From Vanessa cardui (taxonomy: Eukaryota > Arthropoda > Insecta > Lepidoptera > Nymphalidae), in the NCBI RefSeq assembly GCF_905220365.1, contig NC_061129.1, positions 14,446,803-14,510,802 of the forward strand: a stretch of 64,000 nucleotides of DNA, given 5' to 3'. A program made the position numbers and the translations under genes. The notes under the pieces are model-generated. The model searched no databases and was not told the origin of the DNA. It saw only the letters and a program-made list of their open reading frames with translations. Below, piece after piece: positions 45,514-57,697 of this stretch; position 1 is the first letter of the stretch, and every line of letters starts with the position of its first letter.

Positions 45514-46064
45514 TAAAATTTCACAAATATGACTAACCATAAAAAAACAACCACACATTTTGATATACAATTCAGGAAGTAATTTTATGAAATGGGATTA
45601 AGATAATTGAAAATGAATCATAATTATTAATAATTATTGATGCCACATTTTCTTATTAATCTGTTTGTCTTGTAAGAATGACACTGATGACGAGGCGGAC
45701 AATTACTGATACGGTTTTGAACTAAAACCTTTTTATTCATGTTTACTCTATCGTTCTATATTTAAAAGCGCAACATTTTATCTAGAAACAGGTCGAATAG
45801 ACAGACTGCACGACCTAGATCTATTTACAGGTAGGAGATAAAATAGGCGCTTAAACGTTACGCCCTCTATACAAACACTAAGACTTGGAGAATAAATGTA
45901 CTGCAGTGTAATTTTCTACGCATGAAAGCTAATCTTTGAACCAATCTTAGTGAGACTCTATATTAACATGCTGTATAGCTTCTAATGGATTCACGGTAAA
46001 TGTATATATATTATTTTAAATAGACGTAAAATAAAACGAATATAATTGTTGGGTGTTGGTAGTG

Positions 46065-46185
46065 ATGTGTTTGGCAAAAAATAGCCTATGTCCTTTCTTG
46101 CCAAATTTCATCAAGTTTGGTCGTGAAAGAACAACAGACAGACAGACAGAGAGAGTTATTTTCACATTTATAATATTAATATAGA
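46065..46185 (-). mobile_element. Helitron-like family C, 5' part (reverse)
   Basis: Reads on the minus strand TCTATATTAATATTATAAAT, then GTGAAAATAACTCTCTCTGT, a GTCT-repeat and CACGACCAAACTTGATGAAA. Starts with TC after A (T46186 on plus). The 3' CTAG end is not found, so it is truncated or decayed. Confidence 0.5.
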
Positions 46186-46831
46186 TTTGTTTTTCTCAAG
46201 TTGTGACACATACACTAAGACATTTTGAGAACAAGTGTCACAGAGTCTAATGCTCGCTATGATAATATAAATTAACCCCTTCAGGTATTGTGAAATGTAA
46301 TAAATCTATTCCATCATATTTTTTATTTTATTATATAGTTGTGATGATCTCGTTGGTATTGTGACTTGTACGTAAGCAGATTCTTGTCTCGGGTATGTAT
46401 TTCGATTTTTCTTAACAGTGGTTAACAGCAAAAGGAAGGAAGTTGACAATTTTAAAACTTTTTTCAAATAAGACAGAGAATACTTGACACTTGCTCGTTT
46501 AATAAAATTAATAATTTTCTGAAAATATGTTTCACTGAACTCATCCTAAAGATTTACAGCGATTGTGCTCATTCGTTTTCTTGGGCGACTTAAAGTGGAC
46601 TCAGTACGGTGAAGGTACTTTAAGTTCTAAGATTTTTGTTGATAAAATACTCTTCTTATATCACTCACACAGGCGTTAACAGCTAATATTATAGGTCAAA
46701 CCTTAGACACTTCCAGCGGCTGTATCTAATATAAAAGCGTAGAATTAATACTCGTTGACTTCCAGGCAAGATAAGTTACATACATATATAATTGTAAATA
46801 ACTAACATGACAGTATTTTAAATTTTGGAAA

Positions 46832-46984
46832 AGAGTTACTGCTGAGTTATTACCGGTTCTTCTCGGTAGAATTTACTTTCCGTACCGGTGGTAGCTTCAC
46901 TTAAAATATTTGTTAAATGACGATTCAAAAGTGCCTGTAAAAGCTTACTTGAACAAAGTATATTTTGATTTTGATTTTTTTTTA
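46832..46984 (+). mobile_element. LINE 3'-tail repeat
   Basis: ACTGCTGAGTTATTACCGGT, TCTTCTCGGTAGAATTTACT, GTACCGGTGGTAGCTTCACT, ATGACGATTCAAAAGTGCCT, then TTTTGATTTTGATTTT. Same family as 59702-59849; the terminal TTTTGAT units are the tail. A minus open frame over it (46836-47030) is a shadow. Confidence 0.65.
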
Positions 46985-47344
46985 ACACTGATTTGTCAAC
47001 AAAGATTTGACACGCAAAAGAAGAAGACAACAGTATAAATAATCACTCTCTGTACAACTGTATCTGTATTGATTAAAATAATGCCCAAAGTATAGGCAAT
47101 AAGTTATAACTAAAAATACACACCATGTCTTTGTATCACAATTGAGTAGTTTCAATCAAAGTAAACTAGAAACATCTGAGGAGCTTACATCTTGTCTGCT
47201 ACACGGATCAAAGTGTCTGTGTGCATGTGCAAATGCGCTCGAACGCAAACCGAACCACTTGTTAATGCTTTGATCATATTAGATGCATCAATAATAAAAC
47301 AACGGTAGCGTTTGAATCGATTATTTACCTGTTATTACTAAACT

Positions 47345-47580
47345 ATCTGTTTTATTCACGAGCATATTGGTCATCCGATGGTAAGTGGTCACCATCGCCC
47401 ATAAACAATAGCGATGTAAGAAATATTAGCCATTCGTTACAACGCTAATTAGCCGACCTTTGGAACTAAGTTGTTACGTCCCGTGTGCCTATAGTTACAA
47501 TGTCTTGTTACACTGGCTCCCTCTCACTTGAAACTGGAACACAACAAAACTGAGTGCTGTTGTTTATCTGTAGAATAACG
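47345..47580 (-). repeat. Dispersed repeat U1 (reverse)
   Basis: GATGGTAAGTGGTCACCATC, GCCCATAAACAATAGCGATG, TAAGTTGTTACGTCCCGTGT and CTTGAAACTGGAACACAACA follow U1 in antisense order. A well-preserved copy. Confidence 0.6.
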
Positions 47581-47811
47581 AATGATTGATCTCTTTGACC
47601 AAAATCGACGAAACTGTTATCGAAAAATCGGAAGTATAATTAAAGTGTAAGTAAGTAGTTAAGTATAATAGTGTTGTATGATAAATGAAGATATATTAAT
47701 GATAAACTCTCAGTAGTTCGCAGATTACCGAGTTATTAGCAAATCGCATGAATTCGTAAATCTAAGGTTTTTCCTACTTTTATTGGAATAGATTATATCC
47801 ATAAATTGTGG

Positions 47812-47975
47812 CACCGTAAGAAATGTTTACAATTTCATACATAATTAGCCTTGGGAGCTGAGATGTTACGTCCCTTGTATCTATAGATTTACTGGGTCAC
47901 TCGTCCTTTAAACTAAACCAGAGCATAACAATGCAATGTATTGCTATTTAGCGGTAGAATCTGATCATTGCGTCG
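47812..47975 (-). repeat. Dispersed repeat U1 (reverse), second copy
   Basis: CACCGTAAGAAATGTTTACA, GAGATGTTACGTCCCTTGTA, TACTGGGTCACTCGTCCTTT and CATAACAATGCAATG in antisense U1 order, more diverged than the copy at 47345. Confidence 0.5.
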
Positions 47976-49407
47976 TATATATCTGGGTAGGTTCAGAAAG
48001 GATTGCACAAAACACAGAGATGTATACATATTTTATTTTCATTCATGTGTAGGTTGTGTTTAAATGTACGTTTTGATCTCAAATAGATATATTTTCATGC
48101 AGAGCATACGTTGAGTCAGGTTCTACGCGGAAGGATACAGCCTTACACAACGTATGTTACAAAAGCTAGGTCTTACAAGGCAGGAACATCAAAGCCTGCG
48201 TTCAATCGGAAATTATTTCATGAACGTGTGTGAATGTCGTTGGAACGACACAGTTGCTTTGATCGAACTGAATTCAATCTTGTGCATTGCTCAATTACTT
48301 GCTAATCTAAAATATTTCAATTCTTTTTTCAAACGGGTATGTTTTTTATTTAATATGGCTACCAACACTTCAGGAACGAACAGGCATCAAATTACATTTA
48401 TATTATAAAATGAGATCATTGCAATAAGATCAATTCTAGTAAATGTTAATTCCTGGCGCATTGATTTTACAGTTTTTATTTATAACATGGTCAAAGGTAA
48501 AACTGTTTTTTGAAATAAGATCCAAGCTTTTTCCTGATAAGGAGAATCATATTTATGCAACAGTCATAGAGCAATGTATTTAGAGCGTCTTGATACAAGG
48601 GTTTTTGTAAATCTACTACCTATTTAATGAGCAATTATTAAGAAGTAATAATCAAATTTAGGTGACCTATATGAAAATCAACAAAAATAACAAGTGTTTT
48701 TTTTTATTATCAATAAAACCTTCTACAGAACCATATTTCTTATTATTTATTAGTAACTTATTAGAATATAACAAGTTGATAAGACATTTTAGTTTTTATC
48801 CTATGACTAAACACAATTACCCAAGTGTAACAAAAGTTCAAATTACTCCACGAGTAATTCTGAGTAAATTCAAATCTGCGTCATGATATGACTCATAACG
48901 ATAAGTAAAGGCTTTCTCGTATCCCCTTATTAAAAACAAAATACAATTTTCACTACTCAGAACCATACTACGATATTCTGAAGACTGAAATGCCGTAAGC
49001 TACACCAACGTTATTAAATAATGAATCTTATTACGTTATAGTAGAGCTGAAGTTCGATTGTGAGTATTTAGTTATTTGTATGCTTTTTTTGAGATATCAT
49101 GTAGAAGGAAAATTCAGATGTAATGAATGAACCTGGACCGCAAACCAACCTGTTTCAAGTGGGAACGCGACGGAAATACTCTCACGGCTGATTCAGAGAA
49201 TCTGTAATAATAAAAGAGGCTGGATATGTGTTGTTTTATTTAAATAAATAAAGGGGAATGCAAGAAATAACACGTTATTGTTATTGGAATGGCTTTTAAA
49301 TGTTTTGTAACAATTTACGTTATAAGGCGCCGACTTTGTTGGTCATAGGGTTTTTATTGTGGTATTTGCTTTAAGTGTGATTTCGTTTGCAACAGGTAAA
49401 GAGGTAT
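47976..49407. other. Non-coding stretch
   Basis: Short open frames (48154-48408, 48662-48886) lack recognisable motifs. Nothing else is recognised. Confidence 0.4.
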
Positions 49408-49596
49408 CTAGTGGGCTGACACGGTTTCGCTCGTTTCATGGGTCGGTAGTAAAGTGTGAGATCCTAAAAAAAAAATCAGTGTCCTTCCTTAGCTTTCAAA
49501 CCCGCTTCATACAAAATTTCATCAAAATCAGTTAAGCGGTTTGGCCGCAACAGATAGGCAAACAGAGTTAATTTCGCATTTATAATATTAATATCG
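49408..49596 (-). mobile_element. Helitron-like family C (reverse)
   Basis: CTAG at 49408-49411 is the 3' terminus on the minus strand, followed inward by TGGGCTGACACGGTTTCGC. The other end carries TTCGCATTTATAATATTAAT, the reverse of the TC-TATTAATATTATAAAT start, with its first bases mutated. The interior has AATTTCATCAAAATCAGTTA, shared in type with the 46065 copy. Confidence 0.55.
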
Positions 49597-50630
49597 GTTT
49601 AATTTCACAAGGCATTCAACGCAACAAATAATTTATCTCTCGTATAGTATGTTATGTGTATAGTCTGCTTATTTCGTTGTTTTGTTATCTTATTATATAC
49701 GATCAAGAAACCCTACGATTCCAAACATACAAATACAAAAGCAAATCCTTAAACAAAAACCAAATTATTTACAATAGTACACACAGACAAACATAGCAGT
49801 ATATACAAAAACAATACACAGACGGAAGTAAATAATAAGATATTTTTTATTAATAATTTAATATATTGAAAGTAGAATGTAAAAATATAAATGTTTTCGC
49901 AAAGTGAACGAAGTCGGCGGCGATGCGTAAACAAGAAATTTCAGAAATTAACTCATTACGATATTTCTTTCGGCTTTTCAATGTAATTGTTTGCAAATAA
50001 ACAAACAATAATTATGTACATTACAAACACGGTTGTTAATTTACATTTCTTCGACTTTAAACTGTTAAAATAATTTGAAGGAAAAACAATAATTTCGACC
50101 ATCAAGGGCTCATTATAATTTTTTCGTCAAATTTTACACTTTAATGTTAATAATAGTACACTTAACTTTGATAGATTAAATAACTATTACCTTTATTATG
50201 TCAAAACATGCAGCACAGTAATAGTTCAGGTAGCTATCAATGCTTGAACTAAAAACATAGCTTAAGTATCCTGATGCAGCTGACCCGGACACCCCTTAAC
50301 ACCGCGTTCAAATATTTGCACAGAAGTTGCAGACTTTGCAGCTTTAGCGAAATGTTTAACATTGTGCTGGAATATATGTCATTTATAATTTCTATAATGG
50401 TAGGCAGTCTGTCTAATTAGTCTCTTGGAGATGAGTTGCCCGAACTGTTTACAGATATTGATACAGTAGGACTTCCATAGTCAAAGCGGCACCAACGTCA
50501 TTTCCATTTTCTGAACCATGTCAAGTTATGGTAAAATTTGACAAACATTTGTGTTTACATGTACAATGTTTATAAACATTTACTACAGTAATAGCACACA
50601 AAAACATTACCTTTAACAAATGTCGTAACA
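49597..50630. other. Non-coding stretch
   Basis: AT-rich; no feature recognised. Confidence 0.4.
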
Positions 50631-50895
50631 TCTATACATATAACAAAATTGGAGTGTCTAATATTAAAAGAATCGCTTTTTACTAAATGCATTGGTACTT
50701 ATAAAAAAATAACATTATTTACTATTTTTATTTGTCTGTCTATATGTTCTGGCTAATGAAACGGCTGGACCGATTTTGAGGGGACTTTCACTGACAGATA
50801 GCTGATTTAATTAGGTATAATTTGGCTACTTTTATTTTAGAATAAATAAATTTTCAATTTCATTCAAATTCGCACGAAATCGCGGACACAGCTAA
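50631..50895 (+). mobile_element. Helitron-like non-autonomous element, family B
   Basis: Starts TCTATACATATAACAAAATT after A50630, runs through GGAGTGTCTAATATTAAAAG and GGCTGGACCGATTTTGAGGG, and ends GCGGACACAGCTAA before T50896. It has TC start, CTAA end and an A/T target. Best-preserved copy of the family (other copy 6104-6354). Confidence 0.7.
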
Positions 50896-53234
50896 TTTCC
50901 AATAATTTAGTTAAGCACAACGCGTAGTTACTCGCCTTATTATATATGTATGTATGTTTGTATATGTGTAGGTTAATTGAGTTAAGTTAGTCTAATTTTT
51001 AATGGTTTTAATCATTAGTCACTACGAATTAATTTTAAAATCTTTAACGTTTGCAATTTAATAACACGCTTCATTAAACGTCGCGTCTTAAGTCTTACTT
51101 ACAGCTAATAAAATTAAAAAAAAACACATATTAATCCTAAGACGATATACAAAATGACCTACAAATAGCCGTTACCCTCTTCAAACACTATTGCCCTTAA
51201 TCGCTCGATTTAGTTTATACTTAGACGGACGCCATATGTAAATGCAACGGGTCCTTCCGAGAACACGCCATCTTGTTCTCTAATTATTTTTAATTGCCGC
51301 GAGCAGACACGACGCTTACGGCCTTCGGAAAAGTTTTTACATTTTTTTTATTGTCTAGTCAGTGCTTCGATTGCACACATGACTCATGTATGAATCAACT
51401 TGTGTGATGCTTAAGGAATAAGTCGCTACGTTTGTCTGTGGTACAATTTACCTGGCTTTGTCTTCTAAGAATAAAAGGCTCGTAAATCAGTAATGGCGCC
51501 CTGTTATTTGGATACGCTTGCGTTTTCGTTGGAAGCTGTAATTGCAACATTTCGGTGCTGCGTACGCGCCGCGGGTGGTACGGTCTATGCTGATATTACT
51601 GTATAATGATTCAGTCCCTTTATTTTTTTTATAGTTACGAAAGTTTAACAGACCTATCTTTTTTACACAAGACATTTATCATCTACCTAAAAAAAACAAT
51701 TACTACAATCTTCACTTGTATTATTAATACTTCTCAAACTTATACATCGGCAATGTACATATTTATATTATTTATTAATAAAAAAGGAAACAAGTTTTCA
51801 TATTGATATATATAAATATAAAATAAAATGATAAACATAAAATTTATAGTATAGATACAATGCTATGTAATTTATAAGGGAACATAATTTCATTTAAATC
51901 CCTATATATTTTTGGGATGTATGTCAAAGAGCCACAATGCCATGAATTAAAAAAAAAGTATTGTTTGAAATCAATTACATAAATAACATATTTTTAATTT
52001 AGATTAATGTTACTAGCTGTAATTATTTGTTCTTTTGCCACAACAAAATAATAGTAACAAAAAAAAAACAATCTATTATTAAAATACTCTGACATTTGTG
52101 TAATCATATGTAAAGTTCACCTTATATGATATAAAACGAACAAACAATCACTTCATAATGATTATTTAGTGGATTATTTAATTGCGTTTCGTCAATTTTT
52201 GCTTCAGTTTAAATAAGCCGTATAAAAGTGTCACGCAAAAACTGTATCAATGCTAACGCAATAAGGTCTAAATCTACGTAAAGGTTCTTACGTGTTAAAG
52301 GACGTCTGTCGGTATGATCTGTTGCGCTTTTGATCGGAACGCCTCTCGTAATCTTGACTGGCATTTGGTAATCGACCCGCAGTTAATCACCAACTTATTA
52401 TTATAATTTACAATGACGTCCGAGGTCGGAGCAACTCGTCTGAACAAATGTACAAAGGTGGCAACGAGCACTTTTTGCAAGGTGTAATTTGAGATATTAT
52501 TATATTAGTATTTATTTACATAGTAAATTAATTAAATATATTTAAAATAAGGTCTGCCCTAGTAACCGGTTTAAAAAAAGAGATATCATTCTTTGTCAAT
52601 TATAATCTACATACTTATAAAAAGCTTCTAACATGTTAAGGATACATAAGGCTTACCTCATACTTTGTATCTTTCGTTAAGAACGATAAACTCTTCCTTC
52701 TTATCTTTGCTAAGCTAATTAACAATTATGTTTTTTGTTTATTAAAAATTTATGTGATATAAATACAGCCACTAAATTGTCATCGAATTGTTTTCCAAAG
52801 CTCTGAAATGTCTAGTTTTAGAAACAGGAGAAACGTACGAAATCTCATTATGACAATCGTAGCCTATTCGCAGTTATGTCATTTTGTTTCCCGGTCACTG
52901 CTGTTCCGAGGATCCACGTTTTAACCATATGTCACACGACCATACCACGCGGCGACGGGCGCTCGTTTTTGCCTCATATCCCATCCCCATTCTACCGACG
53001 GATTTTTTTGTCTAATTTCTATTGTTAAGAGAAACTTTCATACAGACGATTTAACTGCTTTTAAAATGCTCATAAATACACATAATACTATTACTTAAAG
53101 TAATTGTGATTTTGCCTTCATAACTTAAATAATTTGACGTTAATATAAGTAGGTAGATATTTTTGCAGTGTAATTTGATTGGCTAAAATCTCTGATAATG
53201 TATATTAAAATATATCAATAAAATTACCCGCTGA
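50896..53234. other. Long non-coding stretch
   Basis: Less AT-rich, unique-looking patches at 51210-51340 (AATTATTTTTAATTGCCGCG), 51480-51600 (GCGTACGCGCCGCGGGTGG), 52285-52480 and 52900-53000 (CATACCACGCGGCGACGGGC). None shows a coding exon with splice sites. Minus open frame 52295-52480 has no motif. Confidence 0.4.
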
Positions 53235-53300
53235 TAGGGCTTTCTGCAGTCTGATTGGGTCCACTTATCAGCTTTTTTAACGCCAAAAAGTATACTCTAT
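53235..53300 (+). repeat. U1 repeat 5' fragment
   Basis: TGATAGGGCTTTCTGCAGTC, GGGTCCACTTATCAGC and AACGCCAAAAAGTA resemble the U1 start (GGTAGGGCTTTGTGCTAGCC, CACTCATCAG, CCGCCAAATAA). Confidence 0.4.
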
Positions 53301-54489
53301 ACTAGCCTTACATGTTCTATCTGAATAGTTAGTGTAGATAGTTACCTAGGTAATTACACATGATACTTGGTGATAAAATGATCACTATCCCCTGTAGATA
53401 TGGTGTTATTCTGTCACCAATGGAGACAATAACACGACGCTTTATACTTTCATAGTAAAAATTTTTGCAGTTCTTATTACAGCGAGTTCAACTTTAAACT
53501 TTAAAGTTGCATCTTTTAATTAATGTCACCCATGTTTAAATCAAGGCTAATTTATAAATAGATCGCATTTGTAAATACCTTAGTATTACAAATCTATTTC
53601 AACAGACTATTATAATATCATAAGTTCATTTAAAAGTAAACAATAAGCATCAAGGATACGTTCGAAAAGGTTAAAAAAACAAAGTCGTTATATTTATTTA
53701 AAACACAAAAGAATTTTAATAAGCCGCTCCAAAAATCGGCAACATTACTGAACGAAACGTAAAAATGTATTAGATATTAAACAACACATAAATTTTCAAA
53801 CTCCATTAAACCAAAACGATTTATCTCCGAGACCTCGTGTATACTATAATACTATATTACGTCTGTTTGCGCAAGTGCTATATCTAAACAAAATTTAACC
53901 ACGAATATCTAACAATATATCACTTTTAAATACATCGCTTACTATACGTTAAAAATGTAAATTTTACGCTATCAAAAGCAGCAATGTACGATTGGTATAG
54001 AAATACAATAGCTACATAAACGTAACACATTGAAATTTTCACGCACACTTGCATTAGGTATTAAGTGTAGTTCACACATGCGTAGGCGCAGGTACCGAAA
54101 GTTAATTGCCTTCGTATGTTCAATGTTCATAAAGTTTTTACCTGTGAATGTCAGATAGTTGAGTGTGGACAGGTCAGAAATTGATTTCTTTTTTTTATTT
54201 CTCAATATAATGCTATTGTACCTTTCGTTACGTCTGAACTTAAAGTTGACTATTATTATTAATTTCGGAAATAACTAACAAAAATTTTAGTATGTTTATT
54301 AATTAACAATTAAACAAAAATAAGTCATCTTGTTAATGCATCAAAATTTTTGTCCTTTTAATATTAGTAACCAGAACAAATTCGTATCTTCCACTTGTAG
54401 ATATGTTATCTTCCTGGGCGATATCTAGCTAACTACACAGGGTATAATATTCTGCACAAGATCTCTTCTCTATCTTCTTACTTACACTA
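53301..54489. other. Non-coding stretch
   Basis: AT-rich; no gene recognised. Confidence 0.4.
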
Positions 54490-54560
54490 TCTGATATGAC
54501 GTAACATCCGCTACGACCGGAAAAAGCTTAGGTGGAGCAACGCTTTGCTTTCCGCGACAC
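54490..54560 (+). repeat. Fragment related to the 42180-42500 repeat
   Basis: TAACATCCGCTACGACCGGA and AAAGCTTAGGTGGAGCAACG; a similar text AATCCAATGGGACGGTAAAA lies at 55100. Low confidence. Confidence 0.3.
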
Positions 54561-54889
54561 GATAATGTAAACAGTAAGGTTTTCTTGCAAACATATTGCG
54601 AATTAAGACATGTACCTTCGTTACTGTTGCAAGATCACTTGTATTTAATTTGACTTTTATATTGTGTTAATTATAATTGAAGTCTTTAAAATTTTAGTTT
54701 GGTGCATGAGGTTATCGAGGCGAAATTTCACTATGAGTTGTAAAAGACCTATCGACTATAGGTACTTAATTGTTTTACAGATAGCAAAGTGCTGCATCGA
54801 GTAGGTAAAACACTGCGTTCAATAGGAGGACTTTTGAGCATCATTTTGTGGATATTTAATTATTTTGGCTTGGTGCCAGCCTATCGATA

Positions 54890-54975
54890 ATTCGTACTTC
54901 ACCAATATCAATGGGCGGGGTAACCACTCACCATCAGGTGGACCAATGGCCCACGGCCTTTGTACAAAGAAAGAA
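54890..54975 (+). repeat. U1 repeat 3' fragment
   Basis: AATGGGCGGGGTAACCACTC, ACCATCAGGTGGACCAATGG and a final AAAGAAAGAAG match the U1 3' third. Confidence 0.5.
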
Positions 54976-56476
54976 GAAGAGTATGCGTTAGGCCAAGTAC
55001 TACCTTCGGCTTCGGCTTTGGTCGAAAGCTGAGGCGATAATCGAATCGGGTTTCGTTCGACACTTAAAGCACTAACACGTATTTTCTCTTTATCTTATAA
55101 TCCAATGGGACGGTAAAACAGTTACGATTGGCAGGATTTCAGACGCTTGCTGCAGATTTAGTCCTATGAGTACATGTTTTTGTTTGATCAAACAGAGCAA
55201 CATGCGAACACACAACAACTGACAAAGTTAAGATTAAACAGAACTATATATAAATTGATTCCAATCCAAAGAGAAATATTCGTCCGTGCTTCGACATTGT
55301 GTAAAAGTCATAACCCATTTTTAATAAAGGTGAGTAGTCTCTTCTATATTTAAACAGGGTTACTATTGTCGAGTACCTGCGCGTGAGTCCCTCGGTAATT
55401 TTTAATTGACAAAAAAACCGACCCGGCCGATTTTATAAAGGAATTTATTTTTATTACGCGTATTAGTTACTGCTGTAAGTGTGTGCGTGGGCTTGATGTA
55501 TGATTCAAAATTTAGACGGTTACATTTAAGATCGGATTAGATATCAGTTATTTTATTTTTTTCGTTTCGATTTATCTATTCGAAGCAAGAAAGAGTATTA
55601 ATGCAAATTACGGTACTGTTTGTAAACTGTTCCTTTATAATCCTTTGTCGTACTTTTCTTTTTGATGGTGACTACGATTGTTCCACACAATAGCCTGTGG
55701 CGTCTTCTGTATTTTGAAAGTACGAATATTTGATGCTCTGTCACAATACCGTCTGCATTTGTACGCTAAACGACTACCTACAAAATATTGCACGCTAATC
55801 TAGGATGTAACAAGCCATGCATAAGGAAGTAATTGGCGTAAGTAATTCGATGTAGCTTAAGCACTTGTGGCGATGGCTGTACGGCGTTGATCTCGATAGC
55901 ACAGGTAGACGCGCCCGAACAATACCTGTTCGAAATTCAAACGCAAAAACGCGGTAATGAGCGCACTGTCAAGGGATAATGGCTTTCCATTGTCTATGCG
56001 GCCAGCCATGCTTCTGGTGAAAAAAAAAAAACACTTTTGTAGTTAGAACTTTTTTTGTATTGCATCGTAATGGAAGAAAAAAAAGTTAAACGTATTTCGA
56101 AATTAACGATTTTAAGTAATTCGATGACGATAAAGATTTAAGCCGTCTGTTAATTTACTATACTTTATCTATAGTTTTGCTGTTTTCTATTTCGATATAT
56201 ATTTTTATTGTTAGTCGTAATACGAGAGCAGAAAGTCACAGCTGGAAATAAAAAATGGCTGCTATATGCTAATATAATCTAAACGTTATCGATGAATGAG
56301 CTTCGAACTCTATTTAAATTCGTTCATTCCTTGTTAAATTTAGAGAAATGTTAATTTATATAACACAAAATAAAAGCCATTGGCACATTGTAAAATATAT
56401 AAATATGTAAATGTTTTTTTTTTTTAATTAAAATTTATATTATTTTTTACAAAGCTGAAGGGAGAGGGTAGTTGGG
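54976..56476. other. Non-coding stretch
   Basis: 55850-56010 (GCGATGGCTGTACGGCGTTG, CGCGGTAATGAGCGCACTG) is a more complex patch of unknown role. No gene recognised. Confidence 0.4.
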
Positions 56477-56525
56477 TTTTATGCAATATTCCCTGTAGAA
56501 CCTGTCTAGGGAATATTGCATAAAA
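56477..56525. repeat. Perfect 18-bp hairpin
   Basis: TTTTATGCAATATTCCCT (56477-56494) and its exact reverse complement (56508-56525) flank a 13-nt loop. Could be a recent small foldback, or a structured transcript if transcribed. The stem is short and lacks the imperfect pairing usual in pre-miRNAs, so a miRNA is doubtful. Confidence 0.75.
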
Positions 56526-57485
56526 TATTACAAAACGACATATGTACTTCAAATTGAAAAAAAGAAAATGTATTTTTATGTGATATGTCGCCAAATAAGT
56601 CACCCGATTGTCATTACTGTCATCGATATTGGTACTTTAAGATATATTAATCAAGCTAAAACCTAAACCCCCTACCAATTAAAAAAATATCTCAAGTCTA
56701 AATTCGTTTTAATACGATATTGTACCGACCAGTATACCTAACGAGTTTTATTCCCACTCTTAATTATACCTACCTCCAATACTACACCGGAAGCTACATT
56801 GATATAAAACAATTAACTTTTAACTACGTCAATTATAATATTTCTATTAACGAGTATTTTTAATCTGTGTGTCACTTAAGTCGTTGAAAAAATTTATATA
56901 AATTTTGGACTCGACGATGGACATAGGCCCTTTTTTTCAAAGTCACCCTTCGAGAGTGAAAAATAATTGTTTTTTTTTTTAAATATAAGCGAGTAAATCC
57001 GTATGCACAAATTATACATCTATGAGATATTTCTAATAATAAATACTAAATGCATTCTAATCATGGAATATCAAATTTCTCTTACAAAAATAATCTAATG
57101 ATATAAATCTAGATAACGTAATATTCTAAAGTTAAATATATAACCTTATGTGTTTGTAGATCGTCGTGCCCGCAATTGTCAATATGTTATCGTCATTTTA
57201 TGCTAATCACACCGTCTTCGGCCATTAGGCTAGCCAGGGAGATAAATTATACGACGCGCGGGCGCGAATTTAGTATTATTTCTAAACTTTTGTCTCACAT
57301 AACCGTTATTATAGAGTATGGAAAGTGTGTTACATGTGTAAAGAATTTAGTTTGCGTTTTTTTTATATCGTTGTTTATTATTTATTGAGGCGATGGTACA
57401 GTATGGTAACTGCGGCTGTTTATGAGCAATGACTTGAAATATTATTATTTAATTTTTCTCTGGGTCGTAAAGAATTGACTTAATA
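56526..57485. other. Non-coding stretch
   Basis: 57150-57280 is CpG-bearing (ATCGTCGTGCCCGCAATTGT, CGACGCGCGGGCGCG) with TAAT cores; candidate regulatory DNA. A short open frame (57176-57388) has no motif. Confidence 0.35.
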
Positions 57486-57697
57486 TCATTACGTAGTTTA
57501 AAACAAAGTCGCTTATCGCTCTCTGTCCCTATGTATGCTTAAATCTTTAAAATTACGCAACGGATTTTGATGCGGTTTTTTTTTTAATGGATAGAGTATT
57601 TCACGAGAAAGGCTTTTGTATGTAATACATGTGTTATATACTAAAACGGTATACGCATACAGCATTGCATCCGTGCGGAGCCGGGGCGGGTCACTAG
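57486..57697 (+). mobile_element. Helitron-like non-autonomous element, family A
   Basis: Starts TCATTACGTAGTTTAAAACA after A57485 and ends GCCGGGGCGGGTCACTAG before T57698. It is shorter than other copies because interior sequence before the GC-rich end is missing. Minus open frame 57513-57731 is a shadow. Confidence 0.7.

Noticed and set aside
56477..56525. microRNA precursor
   Set aside because: Stem of 18 bp is too short and perfectly paired; no flanking basal stem is seen.
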